In this document: piece after piece, positions 59,852 to 64,000 of the stretch
How the letters are laid out: each line of letters opens with the position of its first letter
Position numbering within the stretch: position 1 is the stretch's first letter
Source of the DNA: Anaeroglomus sp964630775
GTDB lineage: Bacteria; Planctomycetota; Phycisphaerae; Sedimentisphaerales; Anaerohalosphaeraceae
Direction of reading: 5' to 3'
DNA: 64,000 nt
NCBI GenBank assembly: GCA_964630775.1
Contig: CAZVYY010000007.1
Span: forward strand, 1-64,000
Made by a program: the position numbers and the translations under genes
Notes under the pieces: model-generated
Database searches by the model: none
The model's input: the letters and a program-made list of their open reading frames with translations, nothing else
What the model was told of the DNA's origin: nothing

Positions 59852-62182
59852 ATGAAAACGCAATGCACAAAAACCATCTGGAGTATTGCAGTCATTTTAC
59901 TGTTTGTCTGCCCCCCGATGCTTCTGGCCAAGGACAGACCTGGCGACGGCAGCCAGCAATCGGCTCCCCAGGCAGCGCCAACGCAACGATCATCACCTGC
60001 CCCTGAAAGCCGCCCTGCTTCTCCGGAGCCAGCCAGAACAGAGACTCGCTCCGTGCCCCAGCCAGTTTCTCAGCCTGCACCGCAACAACCGCAGGCACAG
60101 AGGCCTTCTGAATCGGCAGCAAGAAGCCGACAGCCCGTATCCAGTACGCCTGCTCCTACTGTCCGGCCCGAAACCAGTGCACGGAATCCCGTGCCTCAAA
60201 ATCGCCCCTCCGTCTCGACTCAAACTGTAAATTCGAGGCCGCAAACGATTCCACAGCAAACACGGATTCGTACCCGCCCTGCTGAACCCAGTATTGAGGT
60301 GGTTCGTTCCGGTCAGACCTATGCGGATGCAATTGCAGCCGGAAGCCAGCGGCCCCCTCAGTCCAGGACAACCACCACTGCATCGCGTCAGAGCGCATCG
60401 AGGACTTCTATCGCTACTCCGATCGGCAGCAATACAAACTCGCGAAGCCCAGCATCGGATACCGCAGAACGAAGCAATACCTCTGTCGGGACGACTGCTG
60501 CTGTGTCGCAAGATGTAATACGAACGGACCGCGTTGCTGAGCCGATTACGGCACGGCAAACGCGCAGCAGTTCTCCTGCAGAACAAATCACCATGCAGAC
60601 AACCGGCAGTGATTCCTCCAGCAGTAATTATGGATTTGTCTATTATGGTGCGGCAAGCAAACGCGACAGAACCGCAGCCGCTGACACGACAACCGATCGC
60701 AGCACCTCTGTGGCCCTGCGTCAAAAGACCGTTGAACCGATCCGCGTTTCCGTCGACACGATCCAGGCCGAACCCCAGCGTGTTTCAGCCGATAAAATCA
60801 CGCGTGCGCCGGAACGTGTCAATCGCACTGAATTGACCGCTAAAGAAGACAGGTCCAGTGCGGCTGCGATTACAACCGGTGAAGAACGAACTACACTGGA
60901 AAGGACAGCGCGTGCTGAAGAAACAACCAGGACTGCCCAAACAGCATCATTGACCAATGAGAATCGCCTGCGGGACAATACGGAACGCATGGCTCGTCCC
61001 AAAACGGATGCTGAAGCAGCCAAATCGACCGGCAGCACGGAAACAGCACGTTCTGCCACGCCGGCATTACGGCAATCCGGCACCGGCCGGGAAGCTATTT
61101 TGCGTTCGCCAGTCACTGACGGCAGTTCTGGCACCTCATCTTCATTCGAATCGAGATCCATGGACGACCGAACCAGTCGAATCGTTGTCAATGGCGACAA
61201 TAATGTGATTATCCAGGGCGATGTAAATCAGGATCATCCACGGCCCCATGTTCCTTACCACCGCTTTCATGACATTGATCACATCCGCCATAACCCCTAC
61301 TGGTACGGCTGCGGCAGCGGTTTTGTATTCCACTGGTCCAGCAGCAGTTGCGGCTATGTCGCAATTGTGCCTTATTATAACTGGTGGGGATTTACGTATT
61401 ACTACCCGAGTTATCACCGCAAGTATGTGTTTGTGAGCCTGGGCGGATGCTGGCCAAGTTATCGGTATCGGCGATATTACTGGTATGGAGTTCATCCGTA
61501 TTACTGGTATGGAGCGGATGTAATTCCCGCCTCGACCTATTCGGACTACAACACGTACAATACGTACAACACCTATAATACGTACAACACCTACAGCACC
61601 CCTGAAATAAGTCAGCCGCTGACACCGGCTGAGACGATCACGGTTCCTGATGCGAATTATTCCCGGAACAAACAGACTGCCCCTGTTGATGCTCCGGAAT
61701 TTGAGACAGCCGCAGACCTGTGCTTTGACCATGCGGTCAAGGTATTCGAAGCGGGCAAATACGATGAAGCAGTCCTGCAATTCCGTGAAGCCGTGCGGCT
61801 GTCACCGGACGATGTGGTGCTGCCCTTCACGTATGCTCAGGCGTTGTTTGCCGCCGGCGATTACGCCATGGCCGCCAGCGTGCTGCGGGAAGTCATTGCG
61901 AAGATTCCTGCCAGTGAACCAACGGTTTACTATCCCCGCGGGCTGTACCGCGATGAGGCTGTCCTGAAAGCTCAGATCGCTGCACTGGAAAAAGCGATTG
62001 CCAATGAGCCGTTCAGCACAGATTATCAGCTCCTGCTGGGCTATCAGTATCTTGGCTTGAACGAGCTTGAAAAAGCCGCCGGCCCGCTGAGCGAGGCGGC
62101 GAAAAATCCGGCCAATGCGGATGCAGCAGGCAAACTCACGGACCTGGCAGCCACTCTGGAAAACGCCAGGCAGCAGCAATAA
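59852..62182 (+). CDS. Secreted low-complexity protein with aromatic-rich centre and TPR domain
   Basis: A 776-residue exported protein with signal TIWSIAVILLFVCPPMLLA. Residues 30-430 are rich in Pro, Gln, Arg, Ser and Thr without fold, including varied repeats such as PEPIRVSVDTIQ/EPQRVSADKI-like units. Residues 430-610 are rich in Tyr, Trp, His and Gly (NPYWYGCGSGFVFHW, RRYYWYGVHPYYWYG) and contain five YNT repeats. From about 640 tetratricopeptide repeats follow (AVKVFEAGKYDEAVLQFREAV; AQALFAAGDYAMAASVLREVI). I know no function; a surface or stalk-like assembly protein is possible. AGGAG lies seven bases before the ATG, which is preferred to an in-frame start 31 codons earlier. Confidence 0.8.
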   Translation: MKTQCTKTIWSIAVILLFVCPPMLLAKDRPGDGSQQSAPQAAPTQRSSPAPESRPASPEPARTETRSVPQPVSQPAPQQPQAQRPSESAARSRQPVSSTPAPTVRPETSARNPVPQNRPSVSTQTVNSRPQTIPQQTRIRTRPAEPSIEVVRSGQTYADAIAAGSQRPPQSRTTTTASRQSASRTSIATPIGSNTNSRSPASDTAERSNTSVGTTAAVSQDVIRTDRVAEPITARQTRSSSPAEQITMQTTGSDSSSSNYGFVYYGAASKRDRTAAADTTTDRSTSVALRQKTVEPIRVSVDTIQAEPQRVSADKITRAPERVNRTELTAKEDRSSAAAITTGEERTTLERTARAEETTRTAQTASLTNENRLRDNTERMARPKTDAEAAKSTGSTETARSATPALRQSGTGREAILRSPVTDGSSGTSSSFESRSMDDRTSRIVVNGDNNVIIQGDVNQDHPRPHVPYHRFHDIDHIRHNPYWYGCGSGFVFHWSSSSCGYVAIVPYYNWWGFTYYYPSYHRKYVFVSLGGCWPSYRYRRYYWYGVHPYYWYGADVIPASTYSDYNTYNTYNTYNTYNTYSTPEISQPLTPAETITVPDANYSRNKQTAPVDAPEFETAADLCFDHAVKVFEAGKYDEAVLQFREAVRLSPDDVVLPFTYAQALFAAGDYAMAASVLREVIAKIPASEPTVYYPRGLYRDEAVLKAQIAALEKAIANEPFSTDYQLLLGYQYLGLNELEKAAGPLSEAAKNPANADAAGKLTDLAATLENARQQQ
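61475..61594 (+). repeat. Short tandem repeats inside the low-complexity gene
   Basis: Two copies of TATTACTGGTATGGAG (61475-61490 and 61499-61514) are followed at 61547-61594 by five nine-base units coding for Tyr-Asn-Thr and a final Tyr. The units differ at synonymous positions (AAC/AAT, ACG/ACC, TAC/TAT), so the array is kept at protein level and not freshly copied. Confidence 0.85.
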
Positions 62183-62218
62183 TTTCAACCACTATGAGTC
62201 CTGAATGGAGAGTGCAGC

Positions 62219-63379
62219 ATGAGAAGGGTGATGAATTTAAAAATCTGGGCAGGTGTATTGGTGTGGTCGGCAATCGTTTGGGGACAAACGCCCTTTGCGG
62301 TATCGCCGTCATCTTATATCCAGCAGTGGCCTGCGGTTTCCAACGGTGTCGTTGTGTGGCAGGAATATGTTGAATACAACGGTCAATGGGACTGGGATAT
62401 TTACGGCGTCGATGTGATCAATGCCCCTTCGGAACTCATTGGAGTTGCTGCATTCGAAGCCAACCAGACCCATCCTTCGCTGTGGGGAACACATGCCGCC
62501 TGGGAAGATGACTATTACGGGGACACCGATGTCTGGATATCGGATTTTTCCGACCCACAGAATGTCACCACCTTTTCCATTACCCCCTACCTGAATAATC
62601 AGTCGTTCCCCCGCATTCACGGCAACACCGTTGCCTGGCAGCATCAGATCGCCGACCCGGATACACAAGTTCTGGACTGGGATATCTATGCAGCGGATGT
62701 CACGGATCCGGAAAATCCATTGATGTATAATGTTGCGACCTTTACCGGCGACCAGCAGTATCCGGACGTCTATCGCAATATGATTGTCTGGCAGGATAAT
62801 TACTGGGGTGATAACGACATCGCCGCTGCGGACGTGTGGCGGCGAAATGCGCCCGAACAATTTTCCATCTCGTCGCTGACAATCGACCAGACAGGACCGG
62901 TTACTGATGGTAAATATGTTGTCTGGCAGGAAGACTTCGGCAGCGGGGATATCGATTTATATGGTGCGGATATCTCCAATCCAACCCATCCTGTCGAGTT
63001 TGTAGTCAGTGATGCGCCCGGAGCACAAATTAATGCAGCCCTCAGCGGCCACCTGGTGGTCTGGCAGGACAATCGCAGCGGCAACTGGGATATTTACGGC
63101 TTCAACCTGATTACCCGGCAGGAATTCCAGATTACCAGCGACAATTATCACCAGACGTATCCCGCCATTGACGGCCTTTTGCTGGCTTATGAGGACAATC
63201 GATCCGGTAAAAGTGCTGTTTTCGCGGTCCAATTGGAAGGCTCCTCAGTCGCAAATTGCACCGCACCGGTTTCCGGCGATACCAATGGCGATTGTCGTGT
63301 TGACATGAATGACCTTGCAGCGATAGCATCCGGCTGGCTGGCCTGCAACCTGGACCCGGCCGGAGCCTGTGGGCAATAA
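62219..63379 (+). CDS. Secreted TolB-like beta-propeller protein with dockerin-like C-terminus
   Basis: A 386-residue exported protein with a Sec signal (MNLKIWAGVLVWSAIVWG). The body is made of five or six units of the type GxxVVWQEDxxxGxxDIYGADI (for example HLVVWQDNRSGNWDIYGFN), the pattern of TolB/WD40-like propellers. The C-terminus GDTNGDCRVDMNDLAAIASG is a dockerin-like calcium-binding repeat followed by WLACN, as seen on many Phycisphaerae secreted proteins. It may bind a partner bearing a cohesin or act as a sorting tag. GGAGAG precedes the ATG; the gene follows the TPR protein by 36 bases, so both may form one operon. Confidence 0.8.
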   Translation: MRRVMNLKIWAGVLVWSAIVWGQTPFAVSPSSYIQQWPAVSNGVVVWQEYVEYNGQWDWDIYGVDVINAPSELIGVAAFEANQTHPSLWGTHAAWEDDYYGDTDVWISDFSDPQNVTTFSITPYLNNQSFPRIHGNTVAWQHQIADPDTQVLDWDIYAADVTDPENPLMYNVATFTGDQQYPDVYRNMIVWQDNYWGDNDIAAADVWRRNAPEQFSISSLTIDQTGPVTDGKYVVWQEDFGSGDIDLYGADISNPTHPVEFVVSDAPGAQINAALSGHLVVWQDNRSGNWDIYGFNLITRQEFQITSDNYHQTYPAIDGLLLAYEDNRSGKSAVFAVQLEGSSVANCTAPVSGDTNGDCRVDMNDLAAIASGWLACNLDPAGACGQ

Positions 63380-63601
63380 CTCAGGTTCATCCGGTTAATA
63401 CGCAGATGTAAGCTCCCGTGCCAATACAACCCTGCAAAAAGATGAGCCAGAACGCATCTTGCATCCTGATAGATTTCATTTTCATCATTCATATAGACGC
63501 TTACGAAGCAACCCCAGGCATTTCCTGTCACCACGTTTGGCACGGTACGGCTCCCGCCCAGCGATGCTGGATGAGGACCGGTAGCCGGGTCATACATCGC
63601 A

Positions 63602-63821
63602 TTAAGCACGATCGATTTTTCTGATAATTTCAACGGTGTAATTATTTTTTTGGGGTATGCGGGGAGTGCTTCGTCCGTCCCGGACATACCGTTCAAGGAG
63701 TTCGGTGAGTCTCCTGACGACATCGGGGTATTTTTGATACAGATTCTGTTGTTCGCCGACGTCATCGATCATATCATAAAGCTTAATAGCCGGCAGGTCG
63801 CGAGCTTCTGCTGAGTCGGGT
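63602..63821 (-). pseudogene. C-terminal remnant of a sulfatase, cut by an insertion sequence
   Basis: The last 73 codons of an arylsulfatase-like gene remain: KLYDMIDDVGEQQNLYQKYP, VVRRLTELLERYVRDGRSTP and PQKNN are typical of the tail of family S1 sulfatases in polysaccharide utilisation loci. Toward its 5' end the coding sequence stops at the apparent end of an IS3-type element, so about 400 N-terminal codons are missing here or lie beyond the element outside the window. Confidence 0.7.
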
Positions 63822-64000
63822 TGGCCTGCTCCCCGAAAATTGAGCCAAGTTGGATGAGAGGATAGCCGACAGAAGCAGTCTGCATGGGACTGATTATGAA
63901 AGGTTATCGGACAATGGCAAAGCAATGTAGTGGAACCGAAATTGTAGGCAAGTTGCGTCAGGCGGATGTACAGTTGGCCCAGGGCAAGACCGTCCCGGAG
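63822..64000 (+). mobile_element. Left end of an IS3-family insertion sequence (partial)
   Basis: From TGGCCTGCTCCCCGAAAATT at 63822 the sequence looks like an IS3-type terminal inverted repeat (TG followed by a C-rich, GAAAA segment). It is followed at 63914 by the first 29 codons of an orfA transposase. The element interrupts a sulfatase gene and runs past the window end, so its right end and target duplication cannot be seen. The exact left boundary is inferred. Confidence 0.65.
63914..64000 (+). CDS. IS3-family transposase orfA, 5' part
   Basis: Twenty-nine codons are in the window, MAKQCSGTEIVGKLRQADVQ followed by LAQGKTVPE. This is the standard start of the small helix-turn-helix transposase subunit of IS3-group elements (I-V-x-K-L-R-x-A-D/E-V). 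AAAGG lies about ten bases upstream of the ATG. The gene continues beyond the window. Confidence 0.75.
   Translation, partial: MAKQCSGTEIVGKLRQADVQLAQGKTVPE

Noticed and set aside
61547..61594. Regular nine-base repeats considered as a CRISPR-like array
   Set aside because: Units are contiguous, without spacers, and code for Tyr-Asn-Thr inside a gene.
63187..63765. Minus-strand open frame of 192 codons
   Set aside because: Overlaps the dockerin gene and the sulfatase tail in a different frame; no domain recognised.
1..64000. Search by eye for tRNA, rRNA, riboswitches, CRISPR arrays and phage genes
   Set aside because: Nothing convincing was found; only the IS3-type end at 63822 indicates mobile DNA.

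Overview
The window looks like a chromosomal segment of a polysaccharide-degrading bacterium of the PVC group, most likely a planctomycete of the class Phycisphaerae. The signs are: five intact Tat-exported Gfo/Idh/MocA oxidoreductases plus a broken sixth, a TIM-barrel/DUF1080 fusion, a ThuA-HEAT protein, a DUF1559-like pseudopilin, a sulfatase remnant, a dockerin-like C-terminus on a secreted propeller protein, and an intergenic stretch with CCAAACGAA(C/G)CCAATT copies of a kind I associate with planctomycete genomes. The taxonomic call is an inference; Lentisphaerota, Kiritimatiellota or Verrucomicrobiota cannot be excluded.

Layout. (1) 381-6257, plus strand: a tight run of FAH-family hydrolase, MMPL/RND-type exporter, trans-isoprenyl-diphosphate-synthase-like protein, FMN-binding lipoprotein and NapH-like 4Fe-4S membrane protein; it looks like an uncharacterised envelope redox/isoprenoid system. 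(2) 6270-10370, minus: azoreductase, then a galactokinase-like GHMP kinase with an SGLT-type symporter. (3) 10520-14867, minus: two duplicated discoidin-like lipoproteins and an unusual fusion of an Agl23-like membrane glycosyltransferase with an ApbE flavin transferase, which could flavinylate the lipoprotein of region 1. (4) 14939-33002, minus: an 18 kb co-directional cluster of six intact Gfo/Idh/MocA proteins and one pseudogene, two sugar isomerase-like TIM barrels (one fused to DUF1080), a ThuA-HEAT-PA14 protein, an MFS carrier, a membrane-anchored heptaheme cytochrome c and a cytochrome-b-like partner. It fits an extracytoplasmic keto-sugar (oxidise, eliminate, reduce) route of glycoside breakdown wired to the respiratory chain. 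(5) 33066-35252: pseudopilin and an AraC regulator. (6) 35439-57190: L-rhamnose utilisation in two blocks. The first (E2-E3-PHP-SDR-alcohol dehydrogenase-rhaB, minus) is divergent from a DeoR regulator and a fused E1 alpha/beta; the second carries rhamnulose-1-phosphate aldolase, rhaA, rhaT, then an NCS1-type permease, a 59-residue membrane peptide and a GH78 alpha-L-rhamnosidase. The promoter of the second block has TTGACT-16-TACAAT and, directly upstream, two 11-bp direct repeats 21 bp apart, the layout of an AraC-type activator site. (7) 57405-64000: MATE exporter, MarR regulator, a secreted low-complexity/TPR protein, a dockerin-bearing propeller protein, and a sulfatase 3' end cut off by the left end of an IS3-type insertion sequence that runs out of the window.

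Together the genes describe release of rhamnose and other sugars from (probably sulfated) polysaccharides outside the cytoplasm, uptake by several carriers, and catabolism to lactaldehyde/DHAP and acetyl-CoA. No tRNA, rRNA, riboswitch or CRISPR array was seen.
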